From positions 67,860-131,859 of the forward strand of contig JBPCKT010000053.1 in assembly GCA_051004015.1 (NCBI GenBank): a stretch of 64,000 nt of DNA, read 5' to 3'. The notes below the pieces were generated by a model. It was given only the letters and a program-made list of their open reading frames with translations. It was not told the DNA's origin and ran no database searches. The position numbers were made by a program, and so were the translations under genes. The DNA is from SXOA01 sp051004015. GTDB taxonomy: Bacteria; Planctomycetota; Planctomycetia; Pirellulales; Pirellulaceae. Shown here one piece after another: positions 16,065 through 25,988 of the stretch; positions within the stretch are counted from its first letter, which is position 1, and every line of letters begins with the position of its first letter.

Positions 16065-19000
16065 ATGTTGCGCTCCATTTTGGCCGTTTTTTTCGTGGCC
16101 CTCGGTGGACTTTCCTCCTTCGCGGCCGAGCCCGCCCCGCTCAAGCTGCTGTTCCTGGGGGACCGGGGCCATCATCAGCCGGCGGCGCGGTTCAAGCAGT
16201 TTCAGCCGGTGATGGCGGGGCGCAAGGTTGAGCTGGTGTATACGGAGAACGTCGGCGATTTGAATGCGGAAACGCTCGGCAAGTACGACGGGCTGCTGCT
16301 CTTCGCCAATATCGACGAAATCAAGCCAGAGCAGGCGAAGGCACTTTTGGATTATGTGGCCGGCGGAAAGGGATTCGTACCTCTGCACTGCGCGTCGTAT
16401 TGCTTTCGGAACAACGACGAGGTGGTTGCGCTGATGGGTGGCCAGTTCCAGCGGCACGGGACGGGAACTTTCCGCGTCTCCGCCACCGAGGAGGGCGCGA
16501 AGCACCCGCTGCTGCAAGGGTACAAGAGTTTTGAGAGTTGGGACGAGACCTACGTCCACACCAAGCACAACGAGAAGGACCGGACGGTTCTGGAATATCG
16601 CAACGAGGGAGAGAAGCGGGAACCCTGGACCTGGGTCCGGACGCACGGCAAGGGCCGCGTGTTCTATACGGCCTGGGGGCACGATGAGCGAACCTGGGGG
16701 AACCCCGGCTTTCAGAACCTCGTCGAGCGGGGGATCCGCTGGGCTTGCGGGCAGGAGGTGAGCGCGGTGCCGGCATTCGCCGACAAACCGCAGATGACGC
16801 CGCTGGCCAAAGACGTGAAGCCATTCGAGTATGTCGAAGCGAACGTGCCGTTTTATCCGCCAGGGAAGAACTGGGGGACCCTCGAAGCGGGCAAGCGGAC
16901 GATGCAACTGCCGCTCTCCCCAGAAGAATCGCTGAAGCACATCAGCGTCCCCGTTGGCTTTGAGGTCAAGCTCTTCGCCAGTGAGCCGATGATTGGGGGG
17001 AAACCGATCTGCATGAATTGGGATGAAGCGGGGCGGCTGTGGATTTGCGAGACAATGGATTACCCCAATGAATTGCAGCCGAAGGGGAAAGGGCGGGACC
17101 GCATCCGCATCTTGGAAGACACGGACGGGGACGGCAAAGCCGACAAGCATCACGTCTTCGCGGAGCAGCTCAGCATCCCCTCGGCCCTCACGTTCTATCG
17201 AGGCGGGGCCTTGGTGCAGGACGGCCGCGAAACGGTCTATCTCAAGGACACCGACGGCGACGGCAAGGCCGATCTGCGAAAGGTGCTGGTCACCGGCTGG
17301 GGAATGGGGGACACGCACGGCGGCGTCTCCAACTTCCAGTACGGCCTCGACAACTGGTACTACGCCATGCAGGGATACAACAACTCGTCCCCCGTGCTGA
17401 CCGACGGCACGCGGACGCAGTCGTTCCGCCAGGGCTTCTTCCGTTTCAAAGTCGCGGGCGAAGGGGACAAGGCAGCCGTGACGGAATTGGAGTTCCTGCG
17501 CTCGACGAACAACAACACCTGGGGCCTGGGCATCAGCGAGGAAGGCCTGATCTTCGGCTCCACGGCGAACGGCAACCCCAGCGAGTTCATGCCGATTCCC
17601 AACCGCTACTACGAGAGCGTCCGCGGCTGGTCAGCGTCGGTCCTGAATGGCATCGCCGACGACAATCACTTCGAGCCCATCACCGAAAAGGTCCGCCAGG
17701 TGGATCATCACGGCGGCTTCACCGCGGCCGCGGGGCACGCGCTCTACACGGCCCGCAACTACCCGCAGGAATACTGGAACCGCACCGCCTTCGTCTGCGA
17801 GCCGACCGGCCACCTCGTCGCGACTTTCGTCATTCGCCCCGACGGCGCGGGTTTCAAAAGCAAAAACTCCTGGAACCTTTTCGCCAGCAACGACGAATGG
17901 ACCGCCCCGATCATGGCCGAGGTCGGGCCTGATGGAAACGTCTGGGTCCTCGACTGGTACAACTACATCGTGCAGCACAATCCGACGCCAGCGGGCTTCC
18001 GCACCGGGCGCGGCGCGGCGTATGAAAGCGAGCTGCGGGACAAGAAGCATGGGCGGATTTACAAGGTGGTGGCCAAGAAAAGTACTCTTCACGCTCCGCG
18101 TGAAGACCGTCCTCACGCGGAGCGTGAGGAGTACTATCCGGGCAAAGGCCTGACCAATGCCATGCCGGAGCAGCTCATTGCCGCCCTCAACAGCGATAAC
18201 CTGTTCTGGCGGAGGCATGCACAGCGGCTCTTGGTGGAAAAGGGCGAAGAGATCGATGGAACTGCGCTCCTCAAGTTTGTGGACTCCCCGCGCGAAGGAG
18301 GCGCAAGGACCTCCCCCGGGGCGATTCATGCGCTCTGGGCCATCCATAGCGCCGCCGATTGGAAGGACGCCAACGTCGGCACGGCGCTGGTTGCCTTTGC
18401 CTTCGCGGAGCGCCTGAAGCACCCGTCCGCCGAAGTCCGCCGATCCGTCCTGCTTGTGCTGCCGGCAGACGAGGCCATGACGGACTTTATTCTGAAGAGC
18501 AAAGTGCTCGACGACCGTGACTTGCGGGTTCAACTAGCCGCGCTCCAGGCCTTGGCGAACATGTCCGCGAATGAGGCCGCGGGAGCGGCACTTTCCAGCA
18601 AGGCGCGTGACGGAAAGACGGCCGGCGACCGCTGGCTGGCCGACGCCCTGACCAGCGCCGCGGCTCATCACGACGTGGCATTTCTAAACTCGCTCATGGC
18701 CGCGAATTTGCCGGATGCGGATCCAGCAGCTCTGAAGATTATGATGATCGTCGGCGAGCATTTTGCGCGCGGCAATCCGGCGGATAAGGTCGGCAAACTG
18801 ATTGCGGCGATTCCTCAGGCGAATCCGCAAATCACCGAAGCCATCCTCGAAGGCCTCGCCCGCGGCTGGCCGAAGGATAAGCCGATGAAGCTCAACGCTG
18901 ATGAAGAGAAAGCACTACTCGCGGCCTTTGAAAAAGGCACTCCCGCCATGCGCAGCCGCCTGGTGACGCTGGCCAATCGCTGGGGGAACGAAAAGCTGGC

Positions 19001-20483
19001 CGCCCATGCCGCGGAGATCGCCAAGACCTTCCTTACCACGATTGAGGATGCGGAAAAGTCCGACAAGGACCGGGCCGAGGCCGCCTTGCAGCTCATTACG
19101 TTCCGCAGGAGCGATGCGGAGGCGGCTGGGCAACTGCTGGAACAGATTACGCCGCGGACTTCGCCGGAACTGGCGACCGCACTGGTGGAAGCGGTGCGGC
19201 AGAGCGAATCCGTCAGCGTCGGCGCCGCGATTGTGGAGAAGATTGGGGCGTTCACTCCAGCGGTGAAACAGGCAGCGATGACGACCCTGCTCAGCCGCCG
19301 GGAATGGACTGGCAACCTGCTCGATGCCGTGGAAAACGGGACGATTCTGCCCGGTGAATTGTCGCTCGACCAGAAGCAGGCTTTAGCCACCCACCCTAGC
19401 CGGCAAATCTCGGCGCGGGCCAAGACGCTGCTGGCCAAATCGGGCGGATTGCCGAATGCCGACCGCCAAAAGGTGCTCGACGAGCTGCTGCCGCTGACGA
19501 AAAAGGCCGGCGATGCGAAGGCGGGGAAGATCGTGTTCACCAAAACCTGCGCCAAGTGTCATCAACATTCCGGCGAAGGGACCAAGGTCGGTCCCGACCT
19601 CACCGGCATGGCCGTCCATCCCAAAGCCGAGCTGCTCACCCAGATCATCGACCCCAGCCGCTCGGTCGAAGGGAATTTCCGCGTCTATACCATCGCCACG
19701 TCGGACGGCCTGGTAATGAACGGCCTGCTCGCAGCCGAGAGCAAGACGGCGATCGAAATCATCGACACCGAAGGGAAGAAGCAAACCATTCTCCGCGAGG
19801 ATATCGAGAAGCTTATCCAGTCCACCAAGTCGCTGATGCCCGAAGGGTTTGAGAAACAAGTCTCGCAACAAGAGATTACGGACCTGCTTGAGTTCCTCAC
19901 CCAGCGCGGCAGGTATCTGCCGATCCCGCTCGCCAAGGCGGCCACTATCGTCTCCACCCGCGGCATGTTCTTTGACGACAACGGCCAGGCGGAACGGCTG
20001 GTATTCGACGACTGGAAGCCCAAGGTGTTCGAGGGAGTGCCGTTCGTGCTCATCGATCCGCAAGAGGACCGGGTGAAGAACGCAGTCTTGCTGTACGGGC
20101 CGCAGGGTATAAAGCCTCCCAAAATGCCGCGCTCGGTCACACTGCCGTGCAACGCACCGGCCAAGACGATTCATCTGCTGTCCGGCGTCAGCGGCTGGGG
20201 ATTTCCGCTCGGGCGAAAGGGCTCGGTGACGCTGATCGTGCGGCTGAAGTATGAAGACGGCAAGACGGAAGACCATGAGCTGAGAAACGGCGAGCACTTT
20301 GCCGATTACATCCGCCGCGTGGACGTGCCGGAAAGTAAATTCGCCTACCAGCTTCGCGGCCAGCAGATGCGCTACCTGACCGTGCATCCCGCGCGGAAAG
20401 AAACCATCAAGGAAATTGAACTGGTCAAAGGGCCGGATGATACGGCGCCGGTAGTGATGGCGGTGACCGTGGAAGGGCCGTAA
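16065..20483 (+). CDS. ThuA / PVC-type membrane-bound dehydrogenase / cytochrome c fusion protein
   Basis: 1472 residues from ATG 16065, chosen for the AGGGA nine bases upstream and the signal peptide MLRSILAVFFVALGGLSSFA; GTG 16026 and ATG 16056 are alternatives. Order of parts: ThuA-like domain (about 24-240; LFLGDRGHHQPAARF, FVPLHCASYCF), a Glu/sorbosone-type beta-propeller known as the PVC membrane-bound dehydrogenase domain (about 270-660; DTDGDGKAD twice, DWYNYIVQHNP), HEAT-like helices (about 700-1130), a cytochrome c heme site C1162-A-K-C1165-H1166 with GPDLTGM downstream, and a beta-rich C-terminus. Likely an exported sugar or polysaccharide oxidising protein passing electrons to its heme; substrate unknown. 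Residues 673-691 are encoded by an inserted palindrome. Confidence 0.9.
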   Translation: MLRSILAVFFVALGGLSSFAAEPAPLKLLFLGDRGHHQPAARFKQFQPVMAGRKVELVYTENVGDLNAETLGKYDGLLLFANIDEIKPEQAKALLDYVAGGKGFVPLHCASYCFRNNDEVVALMGGQFQRHGTGTFRVSATEEGAKHPLLQGYKSFESWDETYVHTKHNEKDRTVLEYRNEGEKREPWTWVRTHGKGRVFYTAWGHDERTWGNPGFQNLVERGIRWACGQEVSAVPAFADKPQMTPLAKDVKPFEYVEANVPFYPPGKNWGTLEAGKRTMQLPLSPEESLKHISVPVGFEVKLFASEPMIGGKPICMNWDEAGRLWICETMDYPNELQPKGKGRDRIRILEDTDGDGKADKHHVFAEQLSIPSALTFYRGGALVQDGRETVYLKDTDGDGKADLRKVLVTGWGMGDTHGGVSNFQYGLDNWYYAMQGYNNSSPVLTDGTRTQSFRQGFFRFKVAGEGDKAAVTELEFLRSTNNNTWGLGISEEGLIFGSTANGNPSEFMPIPNRYYESVRGWSASVLNGIADDNHFEPITEKVRQVDHHGGFTAAAGHALYTARNYPQEYWNRTAFVCEPTGHLVATFVIRPDGAGFKSKNSWNLFASNDEWTAPIMAEVGPDGNVWVLDWYNYIVQHNPTPAGFRTGRGAAYESELRDKKHGRIYKVVAKKSTLHAPREDRPHAEREEYYPGKGLTNAMPEQLIAALNSDNLFWRRHAQRLLVEKGEEIDGTALLKFVDSPREGGARTSPGAIHALWAIHSAADWKDANVGTALVAFAFAERLKHPSAEVRRSVLLVLPADEAMTDFILKSKVLDDRDLRVQLAALQALANMSANEAAGAALSSKARDGKTAGDRWLADALTSAAAHHDVAFLNSLMAANLPDADPAALKIMMIVGEHFARGNPADKVGKLIAAIPQANPQITEAILEGLARGWPKDKPMKLNADEEKALLAAFEKGTPAMRSRLVTLANRWGNEKLAAHAAEIAKTFLTTIEDAEKSDKDRAEAALQLITFRRSDAEAAGQLLEQITPRTSPELATALVEAVRQSESVSVGAAIVEKIGAFTPAVKQAAMTTLLSRREWTGNLLDAVENGTILPGELSLDQKQALATHPSRQISARAKTLLAKSGGLPNADRQKVLDELLPLTKKAGDAKAGKIVFTKTCAKCHQHSGEGTKVGPDLTGMAVHPKAELLTQIIDPSRSVEGNFRVYTIATSDGLVMNGLLAAESKTAIEIIDTEGKKQTILREDIEKLIQSTKSLMPEGFEKQVSQQEITDLLEFLTQRGRYLPIPLAKAATIVSTRGMFFDDNGQAERLVFDDWKPKVFEGVPFVLIDPQEDRVKNAVLLYGPQGIKPPKMPRSVTLPCNAPAKTIHLLSGVSGWGFPLGRKGSVTLIVRLKYEDGKTEDHELRNGEHFADYIRRVDVPESKFAYQLRGQQMRYLTVHPARKETIKEIELVKGPDDTAPVVMAVTVEGP
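18081..18135. repeat. Palindromic element inside the ThuA/PVC gene, in frame
   Basis: Arms 18081-18103 (AGTACTCTTCACGCTCCGCG...) and 18113-18135 are inverted copies with 22 of 23 positions matching, loop 9 bases. It encodes the charged stretch STLHAPREDRPHAEREEY between the propeller and the HEAT-like region, without breaking the frame. Confidence 0.9.
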
Positions 20484-20556
20484 TCAAAAAAACCCGCGCC
20501 CGCCCGCCTCTCCAGCGAACTGACGCGGTCTCTATTACGCACGCGCTCCTGGCAAA

Positions 20557-22422
20557 CTAAAGCACGTTTTCAATGTCAAACAGGAAGTAGTCCTCATCTT
20601 CGACGCCATTGCCGCCGCCGTCGGTGAAGGTGTCATCCCCGAGGCTGCCGAAATAGCGGGCCCGAGCGCCGCCAGCGGCACTGACGTTCGTGGCGGTGAC
20701 GGTGTCATCGCCGGTACCGAGGAAGACGTTGAGCTCGCCGTCGGTAGAGACCGTGTCGAGCGTCAGACTGTCGTTGCCGTCCGCGGTATCGACGTTGATG
20801 GTACCGGTGGCCGTTAGGTTCGCGATGGTCACGGTATCGATGCCGCCGAACGTCCAGACGTTCAGTCTGCCCACCGAGAGATTGAAGGCCGCATCGCCAT
20901 TGACGCTCACAGTGTCATCCCCGGCTCCGGAATCAATGTGCAGAAGGTCCGTCACCTGGGTGACGGTTGTGGCGTCCACCACGATCGGAGTCGCCGGATC
21001 CAGGGCGTTGAGGGTGTCATCCAGAATGATCGTGTCGTTGCCCACCTCGCCAACGAGCGAGGCGTTCGCGACGTTGAGGCCGCCAAAGGACATGTCGTCA
21101 TTGCCGCTTCCTCCGACAGCCAGGAAGAACCGCGCGATAACCCCTGTCGCCGCGACAATGTCATTGTCCGTCCCGCCGAACAATAAGATGTCGCCATCAC
21201 TGGCGATTCCCCCAGCCGTGAGACTGTCTTCTCCAGTCCCCAAGTCAATGACCGCCTTGCCGGTAAGCGAGAGATTCGAAGCACTTACCGTGTCGACTCC
21301 GGCCAGAGTCAAAATATTGAGGCTGCCAAGCTCGGGATTGAAAGTAACATCGCCGTTGACGTTGACTGTGTCGTCCCCTGCCCCGGTGTCGATATGTAGG
21401 AGGCCGGTGACCTCGGTGTTGAGAGTGTCGTCCACCAAGATTGGCACCCCTGGATTTTCGGGATCGATGGTGTCGTCCACCGTGATGGAGTCGTCCCCAG
21501 TTTCGCCAATCAGCGAAGCGCTAGCCACGTCGAGATTGGCAAAAGTCATCGTGTCATTACCACTGCCTCCCACGGCGAGGAAGAATATACCGTCGACGTC
21601 GTTGACTCCGACAGCGTCATCTCCCGCGCCCGCAAACAGCAGCACACTCCCTCGCGACACCAGCCGGGCGACGATTAGGTTATCAAAGTCGGTAGCGGTG
21701 CCCGTGGTGGCTCCCACGCCAACATTGACGGCGAAGGTGCTGGCGCTGGCATCTGTCAACAAGACAACGTCGTCGCCCGAGAAGGTGTTGGCAGTGATGG
21801 CTCCCCGAGCAGCGACGTTGCGGATGCGGAGATAGTCGCCCGCATCAGTAGTCTGATTGGCCGTGCCGGTGTTGACGAGGAGCGCAGCAGCGGTGCTCCC
21901 TTCGATGACTACGGCGTCCGAGCCTGCATTAGCGTCGACGAAAATGGCTCCCCCTGCAAGTAGGTTGACGGCAAGGGCATCATTTCCAGCACCGCCGCGA
22001 ATGTTGGCGTAACCGCGAAGAGACAGGGCGGTTGCCGTGGTCGCAGAAGCGGTCACCGGCCCGCCAGGACCGGCTGCTAGTTCGGCGCTGAGGGCATCTA
22101 AGTACGAAAGATCGTTGCTGATTCCGAGCGTATCGTTGCCCGCCCGCAGGTCAATCTCGAAATTTCGCACACCATTTCCGGTGAAGACAACTCCTTCGGC
22201 CTTGTTGTTGACCTTGGTGGCCGAACCGGCAACTCCCACGACCGTGAACCGATTGGGGCCGGTCTGCTGAATCACGACATCGTTAGCTAAATTGTCCCCG
22301 GTCACGAACAGCGTGCCGGCGCGGACGCTGGCCGTCACGTTTCCCGCGAGCATGGCGCGAGTTTCCAATCCCTCGACGAATAGCGGGCGATGCCGCAACC
22401 TGGCCGTACGATGCTTCTTCAT
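20557..22422 (-). CDS. RTX-like repetitive surface protein with planctomycete LETR motif
   Basis: 621 residues from ATG 22422. The N-terminus has the planctomycete surface-protein motif (FVEGLETRAMLAG), a variant export signal also found in giant envelope proteins. The body is beta-strand repeats rich in GAGDDTV, GSGNDTM and GVGDDT, similar to Ca-binding RTX nonapeptides but with less regular spacing. Two large internal units of about 155 residues are visible (one from DDTIDPENPGVPILVDDT, the other from DDTLNALDPATPIVVDAT), so the C-terminal half arose by duplication. Probably surface-exposed or secreted; ligand unknown. Confidence 0.8.
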   Translation of the reverse strand: MKKHRTARLRHRPLFVEGLETRAMLAGNVTASVRAGTLFVTGDNLANDVVIQQTGPNRFTVVGVAGSATKVNNKAEGVVFTGNGVRNFEIDLRAGNDTLGISNDLSYLDALSAELAAGPGGPVTASATTATALSLRGYANIRGGAGNDALAVNLLAGGAIFVDANAGSDAVVIEGSTAAALLVNTGTANQTTDAGDYLRIRNVAARGAITANTFSGDDVVLLTDASASTFAVNVGVGATTGTATDFDNLIVARLVSRGSVLLFAGAGDDAVGVNDVDGIFFLAVGGSGNDTMTFANLDVASASLIGETGDDSITVDDTIDPENPGVPILVDDTLNTEVTGLLHIDTGAGDDTVNVNGDVTFNPELGSLNILTLAGVDTVSASNLSLTGKAVIDLGTGEDSLTAGGIASDGDILLFGGTDNDIVAATGVIARFFLAVGGSGNDDMSFGGLNVANASLVGEVGNDTIILDDTLNALDPATPIVVDATTVTQVTDLLHIDSGAGDDTVSVNGDAAFNLSVGRLNVWTFGGIDTVTIANLTATGTINVDTADGNDSLTLDTVSTDGELNVFLGTGDDTVTATNVSAAGGARARYFGSLGDDTFTDGGGNGVEDEDYFLFDIENVL

Positions 22423-22722
22423 GGACTGTGAACTCCCAAGTGAGAGGATAGAAAATGTAAATCAAGAGTAGCGGTCCAGCTTGGGACCACCACGCAAGAT
22501 TCGCGTCGTTTGCAAAAGTTATGCCTCTCTTGCAATCCGCATGAGTCAGACAAGACTTGCGGAAGAATGAGGGAATGCGCAGAGAAAGTCGCACGTCCCT
22601 TTGGTCACTCGGAATCCAGACTGAACGAGAGTTGAACAGTGAATCGGCTGTCGGGCGATTCTGATTTGTTATGATGGTGCGGAACCGGACATTGCTACTT
22701 CAACATTCTCGCAAAACACACC

Positions 22723-23697
22723 ATGACCACAGCTTCCGTATTTTCGCGGCGAACTTTCCACGCGGGCACCCTGGCAACGTTGGCGGCAGCAAGTGAAGCG
22801 CTCGCCGCTAGCTCGCTGCAGGCCGAGGAGGAGAAGAGTTTCCCGAAAGGCCGGTACGTTGACGTACACACGCATCTCGGCCAGACCTGGAACACCACGG
22901 TGCCGCTGACGGCGGAAGAGCTGCTCCGCTGGATGGACGCCCATAGCGTAGCCCAGGCCGTGGTGCTGCCGCTGTCGTCGCCGGAGTCGTCGAGCTACCT
23001 GATTACAACGGATTTTGTGCTGGCTCAGACCGCCCCCTTCCGCGACCGGCTGATTCCCTTTTGCAGCATCGACCCGCGGACCAGCTATAGCGGCGGGCGG
23101 AAGGGGCTCGTCGAGATGCTGAAGGAATACGTGGATGCCGGGGCCAAGGGCTTCGGTGAACATAAGCCAGGCATTGCTTTTGACGACCCGCGGAGCATGG
23201 AGATTTACGCCGCCTGCGCCGAGCTCAAGCTGCCGCTGCTGTTCCACATCGACAACCTGCGGAACCTCGACAAGCCGGGGCTACCGGGACTGGCCAAGGC
23301 GCTCGAAGCCAACCCCGACTGCAACTTCATCGGCCACGGCCCCGGCTGGTGGGCCTCCATCAGCGGCGGCATTACGGAGAAGGATCTCGGCGGTTATCCC
23401 AAGGGAAAGGTCGCGCCCGGCGGAGCGATGGACGCCCTGATGGAGAAGTTCCCCAACATCTACGCCGATCTCTCCGCCGGCAGCGGGGCCGGCGCGATCA
23501 GCCGCGACCTGGATTTTGGCCGCGAGTTCCTGATTCGGCGAGCCGACCGAGTGATGTTCGGCACCGACTTCCTGGCGCCTAAGCAAGGCGTGCCGCAGTT
23601 CGAGCTGTTTGAACAACAACTGAAGCTGCCCGAAGAAGTGCAGGCGAAGATCTTCCGCGATAACGCCCGGCGGGTGCTGGGGCTGAAAGTGGCGTAG
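22723..23697 (+). CDS. Tat-exported amidohydrolase-family metal-dependent hydrolase
   Basis: 324 residues from ATG 22723. N-terminal SRRTFHAGTLATLAAASEAL is a Tat signal. The TIM-barrel amidohydrolase signature follows: VDVHTHLGQ (metal-binding HxH), a His in LLFHIDNL, a His in FIGHGPGWW and the terminal Asp in VMFGTDFLAP. This is the amidohydrolase-2 branch (COG2159-like) that includes decarboxylases and lactonases; the substrate is not evident. Its stop is one base from the stop of the convergent S9 peptidase. Confidence 0.85.
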   Translation: MTTASVFSRRTFHAGTLATLAAASEALAASSLQAEEEKSFPKGRYVDVHTHLGQTWNTTVPLTAEELLRWMDAHSVAQAVVLPLSSPESSSYLITTDFVLAQTAPFRDRLIPFCSIDPRTSYSGGRKGLVEMLKEYVDAGAKGFGEHKPGIAFDDPRSMEIYAACAELKLPLLFHIDNLRNLDKPGLPGLAKALEANPDCNFIGHGPGWWASISGGITEKDLGGYPKGKVAPGGAMDALMEKFPNIYADLSAGSGAGAISRDLDFGREFLIRRADRVMFGTDFLAPKQGVPQFELFEQQLKLPEEVQAKIFRDNARRVLGLKVA

Positions 23698-23698
23698 G

Positions 23699-25966
23699 TT
23701 ACTCCCTCCGCGGCTCCACTCCCCAGAGATGCCGCACAAAGAAGTCGCGCATCCGCCTCTGGCCATAGGGGCGACCGCCGGCGCCGTGCCCCGCCCCGGG
23801 GATGACGATGAGGTCAAAATCCTTGTTGGCCCGGATGAGGGCGTCGGCAACCTGCATCGTGCTGGCGGGATCGACATTCCGGTCGAGCTCGCCGACGATC
23901 AGCATCAGTTTGCCGGTCAGCTTGTGGGCCTGAGTGACGTTCGATTGCTCGGCATAGTGCGGGCCGATGGGATACCCCATCCAAAGCTCGTTCCACCAAA
24001 TCTTATCCATTCGATTGTCGTGGCAGCCGCAGTCGCTGACGGCCGCTTTGTAGAAGTCGCCATGGGCCAGCACCGCCCGCGTGGCGCTTTGCCCGCCGGC
24101 CGAGCCGCCGTAGACGCCGACGCGGGTGATATCGAGCTGCGGATACTTTGCCGCTGCGGCTTTCATCCAGAGGATACGATCGGGAAAGCCGGAATCCCCC
24201 AAGTTCTTATAGCAGACGTCGTGGAAGGCCTTGGAGCGATTGCTTGTTCCCATTCCGTCAATTTGCACCACGACAAACCCGAGCTCCGCCATCGCCTGTG
24301 TTGGATGGAACGAGGAGAACCGCTTGGGAACGAATGAACCTTGCGGTCCCGCGTAAATGGCCTCAATCACCGGATACTTCTTTGCGGCGTCAAAGTTCGT
24401 CGGCCGGTAGATCACGCCGTAGATGTCGGTCGCTCCGTCCCGCGCCTTGGCGGCGAACCGCTCCGGTGCCTTCCAGCCGGTCTCCAGCAGCTTGCTCCAG
24501 TCGGCTTCCTCTAGCTTGCAGACGAGAGAACCGTCTTCCACCTTGCGCAGCTCGCTGATCGCCGGCTGATCGACGCGGGAATAGCTATCGAGCAGATACT
24601 TCCCGTCGGGAGAGTACTCGATTTCATGCGTGCCGTTGCCGGCAGTCAGAATCACCAGGTTCGATCCGTCAAAGTTCACACGGCAGTGGTGGATGTAGTA
24701 CGGGTCCTGCTCGGGATAGATGCCGCCGGCCCGGAACCAGATCTGCCGCTGCTCTTCATCCACGCGGTCCACGCCGCGGACAACCCACTGCCCCTTCGTA
24801 ATCTGGTTCTTCACGTCGCCAGTCCGGGAATCGACGAGATACAGCTGATTCCAGCCGTCCCGCTCGCTCATCCAGATCAGCTCACCGGCGGCGTCGGCGT
24901 AGTGCGCGAACTGCTTGTGGGCATAGTCCACGAACGTCTTGCTTTCCTCATTCACCAGCGCGCCCACTTCGCCCGTCTCGCCACTGACCGCCAGAATCCG
25001 CAGCACCTGGTGCCCTCGCTGGTTATAAAGGAACGTGAATCGCTTGCTGTCCGCGGCCCAGCGGAAGTCTTCCACGCTCCAGGGATTGGGGAAGAGGGAG
25101 TCAGAAATGGGAAGTTCCTTGCGAGCGTTGACGTCGAAGAGGTGCGGCTTGCGGACGGCAATTCGGTCCCCCGGCTTCTGGTAGTTTGTCGTGTGGAGCT
25201 TCGGCTGCGTCTGGTCGCGTGGAGACGACTCGATCAGATAGACCTTGTGCTCCTCGCCTCGCTGCGTCTTCAGGGCTACAAAGCGGCTGGAATCCGGAGC
25301 CCCGAAGACGCCTCCTTCGTACGAATCCTCTGGCTTGCCATCCGTCGTGAGCTGCACTTCTTCGCCGCCGTCTTTGATTTTCAAGAACAGATCGTTCTCG
25401 CGGATGACAGTCGTCCTTTTTCCATCGGGAGACTCCTCCCTCCGCTGCGAGAATCCTGCTCTCCTCCCCCGCGGTCCACCTGCTCCGCGAGGGCCACGCC
25501 CTTCGCCCGGCCGGCGAGGTTCGGCCACTTTGATCGGTTCGGCTTCCGTCAGCGCGCCGCTCGCCGGTTCGTACTTCCAGCCTTTGCCATCCACATTGAA
25601 CCGAATCGCCGCCTCACCTTCGAACAGAATGCCATCAATTGGCAGCTTGTCCGAGGCGACTTCCTTTCCAAGTTTCTCCTTCAGCGCCATCGCCAGCTTC
25701 CCGTGATCGAAAGCAGCCTCCCGCGTTCCCTTCTCCGCATCGACCAGGACGAACTCTCGCTTGCCATCCGCCAGGTCATTGCGGTACCAGAAGCGGCTGT
25801 TCCCCTCCAGCCAGTGCGGCGTGACTTTGGCTTTGAAGACCTTCCCTTGGACGAGCCCGCCAAGCCGGTCGGCCCGTTCGTAGTCGGATTTGGTTCCTTG
25901 AGCGAAGGCGACCGCGCCGAAGCACAGGAAAACCAGAACTAACGGTAGATGTTGACGTCGTTTCAT
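23699..25966 (-). CDS. S9 family peptidase (DPP IV / prolyl oligopeptidase type)
   Basis: 755 residues from ATG 25966 (MKRRQHLPLVLVFLCFGAVA), giving a Sec signal peptide; ATGs at 25972 and 26002 are less likely. An N-terminal beta-propeller (DPPIV_N) is followed by the alpha/beta-hydrolase domain with nucleophile S622 in GVYGGSAGGQ, the acid in VGELDRNVDP and the His in IPGAGHGAGG. A Gly/Arg/Pro-rich loop (GRGPRGAGGPRGRR) interrupts the propeller early. Likely an exported dipeptidyl- or oligopeptidase. The ALDH gene upstream ends 22 bases before this start, so co-transcription is likely. Confidence 0.9.
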   Translation of the reverse strand: MKRRQHLPLVLVFLCFGAVAFAQGTKSDYERADRLGGLVQGKVFKAKVTPHWLEGNSRFWYRNDLADGKREFVLVDAEKGTREAAFDHGKLAMALKEKLGKEVASDKLPIDGILFEGEAAIRFNVDGKGWKYEPASGALTEAEPIKVAEPRRPGEGRGPRGAGGPRGRRAGFSQRREESPDGKRTTVIRENDLFLKIKDGGEEVQLTTDGKPEDSYEGGVFGAPDSSRFVALKTQRGEEHKVYLIESSPRDQTQPKLHTTNYQKPGDRIAVRKPHLFDVNARKELPISDSLFPNPWSVEDFRWAADSKRFTFLYNQRGHQVLRILAVSGETGEVGALVNEESKTFVDYAHKQFAHYADAAGELIWMSERDGWNQLYLVDSRTGDVKNQITKGQWVVRGVDRVDEEQRQIWFRAGGIYPEQDPYYIHHCRVNFDGSNLVILTAGNGTHEIEYSPDGKYLLDSYSRVDQPAISELRKVEDGSLVCKLEEADWSKLLETGWKAPERFAAKARDGATDIYGVIYRPTNFDAAKKYPVIEAIYAGPQGSFVPKRFSSFHPTQAMAELGFVVVQIDGMGTSNRSKAFHDVCYKNLGDSGFPDRILWMKAAAAKYPQLDITRVGVYGGSAGGQSATRAVLAHGDFYKAAVSDCGCHDNRMDKIWWNELWMGYPIGPHYAEQSNVTQAHKLTGKLMLIVGELDRNVDPASTMQVADALIRANKDFDLIVIPGAGHGAGGRPYGQRRMRDFFVRHLWGVEPRRE

Positions 25967-25988
25967 AGCCATGACTGTAATTCGAAGC

